Shown here piece after piece: positions 43,491 to 51,380 of a DNA stretch of 64,000 nucleotides (position 1 is the first letter of the stretch; every line of letters starts with the position of its first letter). The stretch comes from an uncultured Acidilobus sp. JCHS (GTDB lineage: Archaea; Thermoproteota; Thermoprotei_A; Sulfolobales; Acidilobaceae): assembly GCA_000495735.1 (NCBI GenBank), contig AYMD01000001.1, forward strand, positions 207,231 to 271,230, given 5' to 3'. The translations under genes were made by a program, and so were the position numbers. The notes under the pieces were generated by a model. It searched no databases, was not told the DNA's origin, and was given only the letters and a program-made list of their open reading frames with translations.

Positions 43491-44429
43491 TTGAGGTTCA
43501 GGGAGCTCCTTAAGCTCTTGGAGGAGCTTGACGAGAGGACGGGCTACCCTGTCCCAGCCCCAGAGGGGTTTGCCTCAGAGTGGTCAAGGGGCCTTGGCCT
43601 TGGCAGGTCTGGCAGCAGGAGGCTCCTCTTCACTGGGGCGCTCTACCAGCTTGTGCCGTACATAGAGAGCACTGTTGACCTCCTGAGGGCCGTGGAGGGG
43701 AGCGGCGCCGTTGGCTGGGCCGCCCTGAGGGTGGCTAGGGTCCTGTCGACAGGCTTTGACCTCTCCTCCCTGGTCAGGCCGGACCCTGAGCTGCTTAGCT
43801 GGTCCAACAGGGTGCTCAGGTCCATAGCTGGGCTCCTCAGGGCCTCGGGCGTGGAGTTCGACTACGTGCCTGAGCTGTCAGATATGTACAGCGGCGTCCT
43901 GCTCAGGGACTACGGGCTCATGGACGCCTTCAGGAGGCACGCCGAGAGGGTTGTTAACGCCATAGCCTCGGCCGGCTACGAGGAGGTCATAGTTGTCGAC
44001 CCGCACACCCTTGACGCGGTCACCAACGGCTACAGGGAGGCCCTGGGCAGGGGGCTTAGGGCAGTCAGCTACCTTGAGCTCGTGAGGCCGGCCTCGAGGG
44101 TCGCTCTCAGGCCAGCCGTCCACGACTCCTGCGTCTACGCGAGGAGGCTGGGCATGGTTGAGCTCCCCAGAAAGCTGCTGAGGGAGGCGGGGGTAGAGGT
44201 CGTTGAGCCCCCGAGGTCAGGGGCGTGGACCTACTGCTGCGGCGGCCCCCTCGAGGCCCTCATGCCATCCCTCTCACAGGCCGTGGCCCAGACGAGGGCC
44301 AAGGAGCTGAGGGGCGTCTCAGAGGCAGCCATAACCATGTGCCCCATCTGCTACATCAATCTCAGGAGGGCCTCAAGGGGTCTCGGCCTCAGGCTACTTG
44401 ATATAGCGGAGGTGCTCTCGGGTGGCTGA
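43491..44429 (+). CDS. LutA/HdrB-like cysteine-rich (CCG) protein
   Basis: A 312-aa protein with one intact CCG domain in its second half: HDSC (about 205), YCCGGP (about 243) and MCPICYINL (about 283), the ligand set of a non-cubane 4Fe-4S cluster as in HdrB, GlcF and LutA. The first half has the same layout around LLFTGALYQLVPYIE but lacks the Cys expected there. It overlaps the LutB-like gene by 8 bases, so both work as one complex, probably in lactate or 2-hydroxy acid oxidation. TTG start at 43491. Confidence 0.8.
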   Translation: MRFRELLKLLEELDERTGYPVPAPEGFASEWSRGLGLGRSGSRRLLFTGALYQLVPYIESTVDLLRAVEGSGAVGWAALRVARVLSTGFDLSSLVRPDPELLSWSNRVLRSIAGLLRASGVEFDYVPELSDMYSGVLLRDYGLMDAFRRHAERVVNAIASAGYEEVIVVDPHTLDAVTNGYREALGRGLRAVSYLELVRPASRVALRPAVHDSCVYARRLGMVELPRKLLREAGVEVVEPPRSGAWTYCCGGPLEALMPSLSQAVAQTRAKELRGVSEAAITMCPICYINLRRASRGLGLRLLDIAEVLSGG

Positions 44430-45624
44430 GGACTTTTTGGAGCGCTACGCTGAGGCCGTCCTGAGGGCCCTCAGGGACCCTGACCTCCAGGAGGCGCTTC
44501 ACACATACGTGCCAGAGTCCGAGGAGAGGGTCAGGAGGTTCCTTGAGTCAAGGCCAGACATAGCTCAGCTGGCGAGGGAGGTCAGGGCCATAAAGGAGTA
44601 CTCCATAGCCCACCTGGACGAGCTCATAGACCAGGCCATGAGCTCGTTCAAGGCCGCTGGAGCTACTCCCCACTACGCCTCTGACGCCGCCGAGGCCAGG
44701 GAGATAGTGGGCAAGCTGGTGGGCACGGGAAAGGTCGTAGTTATGTCGAAGTCCATGACGGCTGAGGAGGTGGGGCTCAGGGAGTTCCTCCAGGCCGGGG
44801 GCAACGAGGTCTGGGAGACGGACCTTGGGCAGCTGCTGGTGCAGCTCGAGGAGGGCAAGCCGATGCACTCCGTGGCCCCCGCCATACACATGACCGTGAG
44901 GAGGGTTGCTGGGCTGCTGAGGTCTAGGCTGGGGCTTGATGTAAGCGAGGCCGACACCCCCCAGCAGATGGTAGCCAAGGTCAGGCAGTTCCTCAGGTCC
45001 AAGTTCGTGAGCGCTGACGTAGGCATAAGCGGGGCTAACGCCATAGCGGCGAGAGAGGGCGCCGTCCTACTCGTTGAGAACGAGGGCAACATAAGGATGG
45101 TGACCAACCTGCCGAGGGTCCATATTGCCCTGGCTGGCGTCGAGAAGGTGGTCCCGACAGTCCTTGACGCCTTCAAGGTGGTGCTAGTGCAGGCGGCCTT
45201 CGCCGGCCTCTACCCTCCCACCTACGTCAGCCTCATAGCGGGGCCCAGCAGCACTGGCGACATAGGCCACAGGAGGGTCTACGGCGCCCACGGCCCCGTG
45301 GAGGTCCACGTGGTCCTTGTCGACAACGGCAGGAGGAAGGCCGCAGGCGACGTTTTGCTGAGGGAGCAGCTGAGGTGCGTAAGGTGCGGCTACTGCCAGT
45401 TCGTCTGCCCCGTGTGGGGTCAGGCAGCCAACAACTGGGGAGGCTCAGCCTACGGGGGACCCATGGGGGTTGCCTGGACAGCCGTAACTGAGGGGGTTGA
45501 GAGGGGCGCTGCCCTAGCTATGCTATGCCTGGGCTGCGGGAGGTGCGACCTCGCGTGCCCTGTTGAGATACCGCTCTCAAAGGTGATATGGGGGCTGAAG
45601 GGGAGGTATGCTGCCGAGGCCTAG
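44422..45624 (+). CDS. LutB-like iron-sulfur protein (LUD domain)
   Basis: A 400-aa protein. Residues 1-300 are a LUD/LutB-like domain (VGISGANAIAAREGAVLLVE, NEGNIRMVTNLPRVHIALAG, and AGPSSTGDIGHRRVYGAHGP are typical). Two 4Fe-4S motifs follow: CVRCGYCQFVCP (about 315-326) and CLGCGRCDLACP (about 369-380). It is the electron-transfer half of the LutAB pair. GTG start at 44422 overlaps the LutA stop. LutC is absent, and the true L-lactate or D-lactate dehydrogenase partner is not in the window. Confidence 0.85.
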   Translation: MAEDFLERYAEAVLRALRDPDLQEALHTYVPESEERVRRFLESRPDIAQLAREVRAIKEYSIAHLDELIDQAMSSFKAAGATPHYASDAAEAREIVGKLVGTGKVVVMSKSMTAEEVGLREFLQAGGNEVWETDLGQLLVQLEEGKPMHSVAPAIHMTVRRVAGLLRSRLGLDVSEADTPQQMVAKVRQFLRSKFVSADVGISGANAIAAREGAVLLVENEGNIRMVTNLPRVHIALAGVEKVVPTVLDAFKVVLVQAAFAGLYPPTYVSLIAGPSSTGDIGHRRVYGAHGPVEVHVVLVDNGRRKAAGDVLLREQLRCVRCGYCQFVCPVWGQAANNWGGSAYGGPMGVAWTAVTEGVERGAALAMLCLGCGRCDLACPVEIPLSKVIWGLKGRYAAEA

Positions 45625-45653
45625 GGGCCATACTATACTCTATTGAGAGAAAG

Positions 45654-45687
45654 GCTTTAAATCGGTCATATTCTCTATATAAAGAAT
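45654..45687 (+). promoter_or_regulatory. Promoter and operator-like dyad of the YedE gene
   Basis: CTTTAAATC at 45654-45662 is a credible BRE/TATA. ATTCT (45670-45674) and AGAAT (45683-45687) form an inverted repeat around CTATATAA, placed where transcription should start. The gene ATG is at 45700, preceded by GAGAAGGGG. A repressor bound at the dyad would block initiation. Confidence 0.45.
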
Positions 45688-45699
45688 TGGAGAAGGGGT

Positions 45700-47115
45700 A
45701 TGGCGCAGGCGCCGGTCCCCCTCTTCCAGGTACAGCCCTGGGTGACGGCGCTCTTCTACGCGGTCGTGGGCCTCCTCTTCGGGGTCCTGGCCGAGAGGAC
45801 CACGTACTGCATAGTGGTGGCGACGCACCAGGTAATGGGCGTCAAGTACTCGAGGATATACGAGATGATACTTGTGGGCCTCGCGGTCTCGGCGCTGCTT
45901 AACGGCCTCCTTGTAGCCTCGGGGGCGGTCCCCGCAGTTGACGCCTACAGGTTCTTCATGGGGGTCGGCTGGTGGGCCCTTGTAGGCTCGTTCATATTCG
46001 GCTTCGGCATGATGCTTGGCCAGGGCTGCATGGTAGGGATGCTGTGGAAGTCAGGCCAAGGCTATATAGTCAACTGGTTTGAGATAATTGGCATGATGGT
46101 CGGCACGGTCATATTTGCGTTCCCCATATTCAACGGCCTCAACCTGGGCTGGTGGTGGAGCCACTACGCGACCCTCAACGTGCCCAACGGGAGCCCCCTG
46201 GACTACATACCTTACCTGCTCTCAAGGTTCATGTCTATACGCGTCGCCGCGGCCCTCGTCGGCGTCCTGTTCTTCGCCGGCATAATGGTTGCGGCCCTCT
46301 ACTTCAGGAGGGAGAGGCTGAAGTGGGAGACGGGCAGGGGGAGCCCCTGGACCTCGCCTTACTTCTACGGCACTCTCTTCGGCCTGTTCATGGTGGCCTC
46401 GTTCGTGTTCATGGCGGGCAGGGGCTTCAACTACCTCGGCGTCACGACGCCTGTGGGCCTGCTTACAGAGTACCTTACGGCGCCCTTCAGGGGCTTCATA
46501 GGCTCGACGAACGCGGCCGTCAACTGGTACCAGACAGTTCCGATAGCCAACGCGTTCACATTCTTCGTCCTGATGGTTATGGCCGGCGCCCTGCTGTCGG
46601 CCCAGGCCAGGGGGACCTTCGCCATAAGGCTCCCAGCGCCTGGGACCAACAGGGTTGCCGAGATCTTCATAGCATTCCTCGGCGGGATCATATTGGCCAT
46701 AGGGGCAAGGATTGCTCAGGGCTGCAGCGTAGGAGGCTTCTGGAGCGGCCTCGCCGCCCTCTCGCTCTACGGCCTTGTGTACACCGTGGGCATAGTGACG
46801 GGCTCAATAGCTGGCTACTACGCCTATGTGGCCCTGAGCTCCTGGGCTGCCTCAAGGGGCGCCTCGACGGGGAGCCCAGTGATAAGGCTGATGGTAGGGA
46901 GCTTCGACGCCGGTGGCCTGGTAATCAGCGTGGTCCTCGGGCTCGCCATAGCTAGCATAGGCGTTGAGGTCATGGCCTACAACGGCTACCTTAAGACCAA
47001 GCTAGCGCCGGCCGTCGCCTCGCAGTGGAGCCTCGTCCTCGTGGCACTAGGCCTCTTCGTAATAGCTGCCAGCCTAGTCATTAACCTGGTCAGGGCCAGG
47101 GGTCGCAGCGCTTAG
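45700..47115 (+). CDS. YeeE/YedE-family sulfur-compound transporter
   Basis: A 471-aa membrane protein with about ten helices and the two internal repeats of the YeeE/YedE (DUF395) family. Each repeat carries a Cys-containing signature: FGMMLGQGCMVGMLWKSG (about 100-117) and IGARIAQGCSVGGFWSG (about 334-350). These Cys take part in thiosulfate or thiosulfide uptake in characterised YeeE. ATG start at 45700. Together with sat/cysC in the same window it supports active sulfur metabolism. The preceding LutAB genes are 75 bases upstream but have a separate promoter between. Confidence 0.88.
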   Translation: MAQAPVPLFQVQPWVTALFYAVVGLLFGVLAERTTYCIVVATHQVMGVKYSRIYEMILVGLAVSALLNGLLVASGAVPAVDAYRFFMGVGWWALVGSFIFGFGMMLGQGCMVGMLWKSGQGYIVNWFEIIGMMVGTVIFAFPIFNGLNLGWWWSHYATLNVPNGSPLDYIPYLLSRFMSIRVAAALVGVLFFAGIMVAALYFRRERLKWETGRGSPWTSPYFYGTLFGLFMVASFVFMAGRGFNYLGVTTPVGLLTEYLTAPFRGFIGSTNAAVNWYQTVPIANAFTFFVLMVMAGALLSAQARGTFAIRLPAPGTNRVAEIFIAFLGGIILAIGARIAQGCSVGGFWSGLAALSLYGLVYTVGIVTGSIAGYYAYVALSSWAASRGASTGSPVIRLMVGSFDAGGLVISVVLGLAIASIGVEVMAYNGYLKTKLAPAVASQWSLVLVALGLFVIAASLVINLVRARGRSA

Positions 47116-47270
47116 GTCTCCAGTCCTCACGGCTTGACGGCCTTTTTGTTCCCCTTTTATGAGCCCTTATGTTAACGTCCTGAGGCCTTGATGTAGTCGA
47201 GCCGGTTGGAGTTAAGCATAATCGGTCCTTTTCTGAAACGCTAATAAGCCTCGGCAAGCCGTTATGATAT

Positions 47271-47345
47271 TAGCCGGGACGAACCCACGCGAACTGACCC
47301 GCGTCCCGGGCCTGCATGTGCGTGGGTGGTCCCCCTTGTCTTTTT
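47271..47345 (+). ncRNA. Candidate pseudoknot-forming RNA in a convergent gap
   Basis: The 47116-47399 gap between convergent genes has two interleaved perfect 8-bp inverted repeats. CCGGGACG (47274-47281) pairs with CGTCCCGG (47302-47309), and ACCCACGC (47283-47290) pairs with GCGTGGGT (47320-47327). The order b-a-b'-a' is that of an H-type pseudoknot on either strand. A TATA-like GCTAATAAG is at about 47240, and a T-rich CTTGTCTTTTTCC tract at 47335-47347 could end the transcript. The rest of the gap shows only T-rich ends of the flanking genes. Confidence 0.4.
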
Positions 47346-47399
47346 CCAGGCCAGGGTTCCTGTGCGAGGGTCTGCCTTGGTTGTGACGTTACTCTCTAG

Positions 47400-48440
47400 T
47401 CATGACTTCTTGGAGCCCGCCAGGGCCTCCTCTATGGCCTTCACGTCATCGTCTTTAAGGCTCACGTTCACCGCCTCGACGGCCTCATCGACCTGGGAGG
47501 CCCTGCTGAAGCTCGTTATCGGGATGATGGTGACGCCCAGCTGCTCTGACCTTTTTATGACCCAGGCCAGGGCGAGCTGGGCCATGGTTATGCCCTTTGA
47601 GTCTGCCACCACCTTCATCGCCCTGAGGGCAGCTGCCGTCCTCTCGTTGAAGTACCTCTTCTGGAGGTCTGGGACGAGCGAGGCCCTGCTGAGCTCAGGG
47701 ACCACCCACCTGCCCTCCTTGAAGTCGTAGTACTTGCCCGTGAGGACGCCCTGGGCCAGGGGGCTGTAGGCAAGTACGGCCAGCCCGTACCTCCTGGCCA
47801 CGTCGAGCCTGCCGTCCACCTCTATTTCCCTCTCAATGATGTTGTACTTCTCCTGCATGGATACAAAGCGGTCAGCCCCTATTCGGTCGGCCAGCTCAAG
47901 GAACTCGACGACGTCGTGGGCTGGGTGGTTGCTAACGCCCGTGTAGTGTACGAGGCCCATCCTGACCAGGTCCTGGAGGGCCCTCAGGGTCTCAAGCTTG
48001 GGCGTCTCTGGGTCGGGCCAGTGGAGCTGGTAGAGGTCTATGTAGTCAGTGCCAAGCCTCCTCAGGCTCTCCCTGGCCTGCCACATTACGTGCTTCCTGC
48101 TGAGCCCCTCCCCGTTGGGCCAGGGCGCCATCTGGCCCCTGACCTTAGTGGCGATGACCACAGACTCCCTGTCAACGGTCGCCAGGAACCTGCCCACGAT
48201 CCTCTCAGCGTTCCCCACGTGATTAATGTCAACGGGCTGCATGACGCCGTGGTACCTGTTAGCCGTGTCTATGAAGTTAACTCCGAGGTCGTAGGCTCTC
48301 CTCATGGCCTTAAGGGCCTCATCAACGTCGACCTTGAGGACGCCGTGTTCGTCGACCTCCTGTGAAGGAGGCAAGTGCCACGTTCCAAGGCAGAGGGCCG
48401 AGACCTTGACGCCGCTCCAGCCCAGCCTCACGTACTTCAT
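47400..48440 (-). CDS. Aldo/keto reductase
   Basis: A 346-aa AKR-fold oxidoreductase. Catalytic tetrad candidates are Asp58 and Tyr63 in FIDTANRYHG, Lys99 in VIATKVRG and His in LYQLHWPDP (about 140). The NADPH-binding C-terminal part has ITSFSRASQVDEAVEAV. It resembles the archaeal YajO/YhdN-like group; the substrate is unknown. ATG start at 48440 with a minus-strand TATA (CTTAAATTAAT) around 48473-48484. Its downstream region holds the pseudoknot candidate. Confidence 0.9.
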   Translation of the reverse strand: MKYVRLGWSGVKVSALCLGTWHLPPSQEVDEHGVLKVDVDEALKAMRRAYDLGVNFIDTANRYHGVMQPVDINHVGNAERIVGRFLATVDRESVVIATKVRGQMAPWPNGEGLSRKHVMWQARESLRRLGTDYIDLYQLHWPDPETPKLETLRALQDLVRMGLVHYTGVSNHPAHDVVEFLELADRIGADRFVSMQEKYNIIEREIEVDGRLDVARRYGLAVLAYSPLAQGVLTGKYYDFKEGRWVVPELSRASLVPDLQKRYFNERTAAALRAMKVVADSKGITMAQLALAWVIKRSEQLGVTIIPITSFSRASQVDEAVEAVNVSLKDDDVKAIEEALAGSKKS

Positions 48441-48572
48441 GGTGTTCGCCTGGCTTGGCTGGCGCGAGGCCGATTAATTTAAGGTCTTATATGGCTGGCG
48501 GCCGCTCAGGGTTATTAGCCCTCCTTGACGTCCCAGCCCTCGTGGAGGACCCGGTCGGGCCGGTGTACCAAC

Positions 48573-49370
48573 TTGAGGTTCATAGTTATAGTAGGGCCTG
48601 CGGGCTCGGGCAAGAGCACGCTGACAGCCCAGCTCTCCTCAGCCATGGAGTCCCAGGGGGCCTCCGTGGTCAAGGTGAACTTCGACCCGGCTGCCGACAA
48701 GCCCCCCTATGACCCAGACGTTGACGTGAGGGACTACGTGACCGTTGAGGAGTTCATCGATAAGGGCCTCGGCCCCAACGGGGCTATGGTCAGCGCCGTC
48801 GACGCGCTCATAGGGCACGTGGACAAGATAAGGCAGGAGGTCGAGGAGTTCAGGGCAGACTACGTAATCATTGACACCCCAGGCCAGCTGGAGCCCTTCG
48901 CCTACAGGGCCGGAGGGCCCCTGGTCCTTGACGCCCTGATACAGGACGACAAGTCCCTTGTCGTCTTCCTCATGGACGCCGTCTTCTTCGAGGACCCCGT
49001 GGACATAGTCTCAATACTGACGCTGGCCAGCTCGGTCAACGTGAGGTTCAAGAGGCCCCAGCTTAACGTGATAAGCAAGGCCGACCTCCTCCCCCCTGAC
49101 GTGCTGAACAACGTGGTGGAGAGGCTCCACGAGGAGGGCTACCTGGAGGACGCCCTCAGGGACTCAAGGCTCCTCAGGGGCCTCGAGCTCCAGCTCTCAA
49201 TGAGCCTGGCCAGGGCGCTCTACGAGGCCGGCTACGTGGGCCAGCTGCTGCCCGTGAGCGCCTACGACGAGGCCAGCGTCAGGGAGCTCTACGGCAAGGT
49301 CCAGGAGGTACTGGAGGGGGGCGAGGACTACAGGGTCTACGACGTTGACGAGAAACAGGACGAGGACTAG
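48573..49370 (+). CDS. GPN-loop GTPase
   Basis: A 265-aa P-loop GTPase of the XAB1/GPN family. Walker A GPAGSGKST is at 8-16, then NFDPAADKPPYDPDVDVRDY (the switch region), the diagnostic GPN loop in KGLGPNGAMVSAV, IIDTPGQLEPF (G3) and ISKAD (G4). Family members form homodimers; eukaryotic ones assemble RNA polymerase II. TTG 48573 puts the P-loop at the usual place; the longer frame to 48525 adds a Cys/Arg-rich stretch unlikely to be coding. The stop shares CTAG with the convergent gene. Confidence 0.92.
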   Translation: MRFIVIVGPAGSGKSTLTAQLSSAMESQGASVVKVNFDPAADKPPYDPDVDVRDYVTVEEFIDKGLGPNGAMVSAVDALIGHVDKIRQEVEEFRADYVIIDTPGQLEPFAYRAGGPLVLDALIQDDKSLVVFLMDAVFFEDPVDIVSILTLASSVNVRFKRPQLNVISKADLLPPDVLNNVVERLHEEGYLEDALRDSRLLRGLELQLSMSLARALYEAGYVGQLLPVSAYDEASVRELYGKVQEVLEGGEDYRVYDVDEKQDED

Positions 49371-50155
49371 CTGACCTTCCTCACCTCGACCACTGTCGAC
49401 ACAGCGTGGGCCCTGTAGCCAAGCCTCGCCAGCAGCCCCCTGCTGACAGAGTTGTCGTACTCCACCGTGGCGTAGGCCTCCCTGGCCAAGTTAAGGGCCT
49501 CAGCAGTGGCCAGGGAGGCCAGGTACCTGCCTACCCCTCTCCCCCTGAACTCGGGGTCAACGAAGAGGTTACCGAGGTACCACCAGTCGGGCGTAGTGGC
49601 GTAGGTCCCCACTATGCCTACTAGCCTCTCGCCTGCCCAGGCCCCGTAGCTGTTGCCCCTCATCACCATGTCCGAGGCCTGGGCCCCCTTTACCTCATCC
49701 CAGCTGGCCAGCAGTGAGCTGGCCGCCTCCAGGTTGTGCTCGTCAAGGGCTGTGAAGCTGAAGCCCGGCGGGGGAGGAGAGGGCCTGAAGGAGGCGCCGT
49801 CAGCCCTCATGACGTAAAAGGTCAGGGACTCGCCGAGCCTGACCCCCGAGGAAATAAGGGCGTCAACCAGCGAGGGGTCAGAGGGCGACACCCAGGCCCT
49901 CTCAACCGAGTAAATGTACGGGGAGACAACCTCAAGGACCTTTCTCCCGCACCTGCCCCTGCAGATAACGTCAATAAACATGTCGCCCGTGTAGGGGGAC
50001 TTCATAAGGGCCACTACGGAGGGTCCCTCGAGCTCCCTGACCTCCTCAAGCTCGTCAAGCCACAGGGTGCCCTCAAGGGCCCCGAGCACGAGGATTGAGG
50101 GCATGTCCATGAGCCCCCTGAGCAGCCTCAGCCCCTCATTCGTGAGCCCTGACAA
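49367..50155 (-). CDS. GNAT-family acetyltransferase with N-terminal domain
   Basis: A 262-aa protein. The C-terminal GNAT domain has LGNLFVDPEFRGRGVGRYL (acetyl-CoA motif) and EYDNSVSRGLLARLGYRAH (the usual Asn...Leu...GY region). The first 120 residues are a separate, unrecognised domain, similar in layout to a GNAT N-half of the FR47-like type. Substrate unknown. TTG start at 50155, about 70 bases from the divergent proC start. Its stop codon is shared with the GPN gene on the CTAG. Confidence 0.75.
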   Translation of the reverse strand: MSGLTNEGLRLLRGLMDMPSILVLGALEGTLWLDELEEVRELEGPSVVALMKSPYTGDMFIDVICRGRCGRKVLEVVSPYIYSVERAWVSPSDPSLVDALISSGVRLGESLTFYVMRADGASFRPSPPPPGFSFTALDEHNLEAASSLLASWDEVKGAQASDMVMRGNSYGAWAGERLVGIVGTYATTPDWWYLGNLFVDPEFRGRGVGRYLASLATAEALNLAREAYATVEYDNSVSRGLLARLGYRAHAVSTVVEVRKVS

Positions 50156-50223
50156 ACTAGAGCCCGCGTTAGCCCACCAAGTTAGGGTTTTAAGCGTCGC
50201 TGGCAGAGCCCCAGCGAAGCGTT

Positions 50224-50418
50224 ATGACAGTGAGGTCAGTAGCGGTCATAGGCGCGGGCACCATAGGGAGGGCTATCCTGAGGGGCCTCGTGAGGTCAGG
50301 GACAGGCCTGAGGTTGATAGCGACCGCCAGGAGCGAGGCCAGCCTTGAGGAGGCCAGGAGGGCTGGGGCCGAGGCAAGCAGGGACAACGCCTGGGCCGTG
50401 AGGGAGGCGGACTCGTGA
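50224..50418 (+). CDS. proC: Pyrroline-5-carboxylate reductase, N-terminal part (split or frameshifted)
   Basis: The first 64 codons encode the ProC Rossmann start (SVAVIGAGTIGRAILRGLVR, then LRLIATARS). It stops at 50416-50418 in the middle of the conserved AD(V)VILTVKP strand: the frame reads ...READS-stop while the +2 frame continues ...VILTVKPR. Adding one base after 50412 restores AD-x-VILTVKPR. So this is one gene with a one-base deletion, or a sequencing error. The stop overlaps the next GTG in the GTGA form typical of coupled archaeal genes, leaving a real split gene possible. Confidence 0.75.
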   Translation: MTVRSVAVIGAGTIGRAILRGLVRSGTGLRLIATARSEASLEEARRAGAEASRDNAWAVREADS

Positions 50419-51038
50419 TCCTGACGGTTAAGCCCAGGTCCGTGGCGGGCGTGCTGAGGGAGGCATCAGCGGGGCTGGAGGGGAAGGCCCTGGTCTCCCT
50501 GGCCGCGGCAGTGCCATCGAGCTTCATAGCGTCGCTGGCCCCTAAGGCCAAGGTGATGAGGGGGATGACGAACGTAAACGTTGAGGTGGGCCACGGCTTC
50601 ACAACCCTCTCGGCCGGGCCAGGGGCTGACGCTGAGGCCAGGGCCATGGCTGAGGAGGTCTTCGGCAGGCTTGGCGTCGTGGAGCGGGTTGACGAGGAGT
50701 ACCTTGACGCCCTGACCGCCCTCAGCGGCAGCGCGCCCGCCTTCATAGCTGAGATAGTTGACGCCCTGGCCCTCGGGGGGATAGCGGCCGGCCTGCCGAG
50801 GGAGCTGGCCTACAGGGCCGTCCTTCACGCCATGCTTGGGACCGCCAGGTCCCTCCTGGAGAAGGGCTGGTCACCTCACCAGCTGAGGGACATGGTTCTC
50901 ACCCCTGCCGGCACCACCATAAGGGGCGTCATGGTTCTCCAGGGCAACGGCCTCAAGAGGACGCTCATGGAGTCGGTCCTGGAGGCCACCAGGAGGGCGA
51001 GGGAGATAAGGGAGGAGCTCAGTCCAGGTAAGCTTTAG
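50415..51038 (+). CDS. proC: Pyrroline-5-carboxylate reductase, C-terminal part
   Basis: A 207-aa frame carrying the rest of ProC: MILTVKPRSVAGVL, then KVMRGMTNVNVEVGHGFTT, the dimer domain with DALTALSGSAPAFIAEIVDA (SGSxPA, binds the pyrroline ring) and MVLTPAGTTIRGVMVLQ. Joined with 50224-50412 the protein would be about 271 aa, the normal length. ProC makes proline from pyrroline-5-carboxylate with NAD(P)H. The frame opens with GTG at 50415 inside the GTGA overlap. Confidence 0.85.
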   Translation: MILTVKPRSVAGVLREASAGLEGKALVSLAAAVPSSFIASLAPKAKVMRGMTNVNVEVGHGFTTLSAGPGADAEARAMAEEVFGRLGVVERVDEEYLDALTALSGSAPAFIAEIVDALALGGIAAGLPRELAYRAVLHAMLGTARSLLEKGWSPHQLRDMVLTPAGTTIRGVMVLQGNGLKRTLMESVLEATRRAREIREELSPGKL

Positions 51039-51106
51039 TTAGCCTAGGCCCCTTCCCTTGACCGAGGGTCAGTTATAAGGCGGGGCTTATGGTCTCTATC
51101 TAACAG

Positions 51107-51355
51107 GTGTTTCTATTTAGAACATGGAAGCCCTACGCGGTGATGTGCGTGGCTAGGATAGTGTTGCATGAGAGGAACGGCCCCTACGTGATCAAGCTGC
51201 CCGACGGGCAGGAGCTTCACATCTGCGCTTGCGGGCTCTCTCAGAACAAGCCCTACTGCGACGGGCATCACAGGCTGACCCGTGATGAGGGGCCGGGCAA
51301 GATCTATGTCTATAGGCCTGACGGGACCAGGGTCGAGCTCATCAATTACTATTAG
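51107..51355 (+). CDS. CDGSH-type iron-sulfur protein
   Basis: An 82-aa protein with the CDGSH signature CACGLSQNKPYCDGHH (three Cys and one His) that binds a redox-active 2Fe-2S cluster. The rest (IVLHERNGPYVIKLPDGQEL and GKIYVYRPDGTRVE) fits the family. GTG 51107 is a leaderless start about 30 bases after the TATA GTTATAAGG (51070-51078). ATG at 51143 would give a 70-aa protein closer to the usual family length, so the first 12 residues are doubtful. Role: electron or cluster transfer. Confidence 0.85.
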   Translation: MFLFRTWKPYAVMCVARIVLHERNGPYVIKLPDGQELHICACGLSQNKPYCDGHHRLTRDEGPGKIYVYRPDGTRVELINYY

Positions 51356-51380
51356 GGGGTTAAGGCTTCTTCTTAGGCCC

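Noticed and set aside
47273-47335. tRNA gene on the minus strand (GGGTTCGTCCC resembles a T-arm)
   Set aside because: No acceptor stem, D-arm or anticodon stem can be built; the pairs are better explained as the interleaved repeats.
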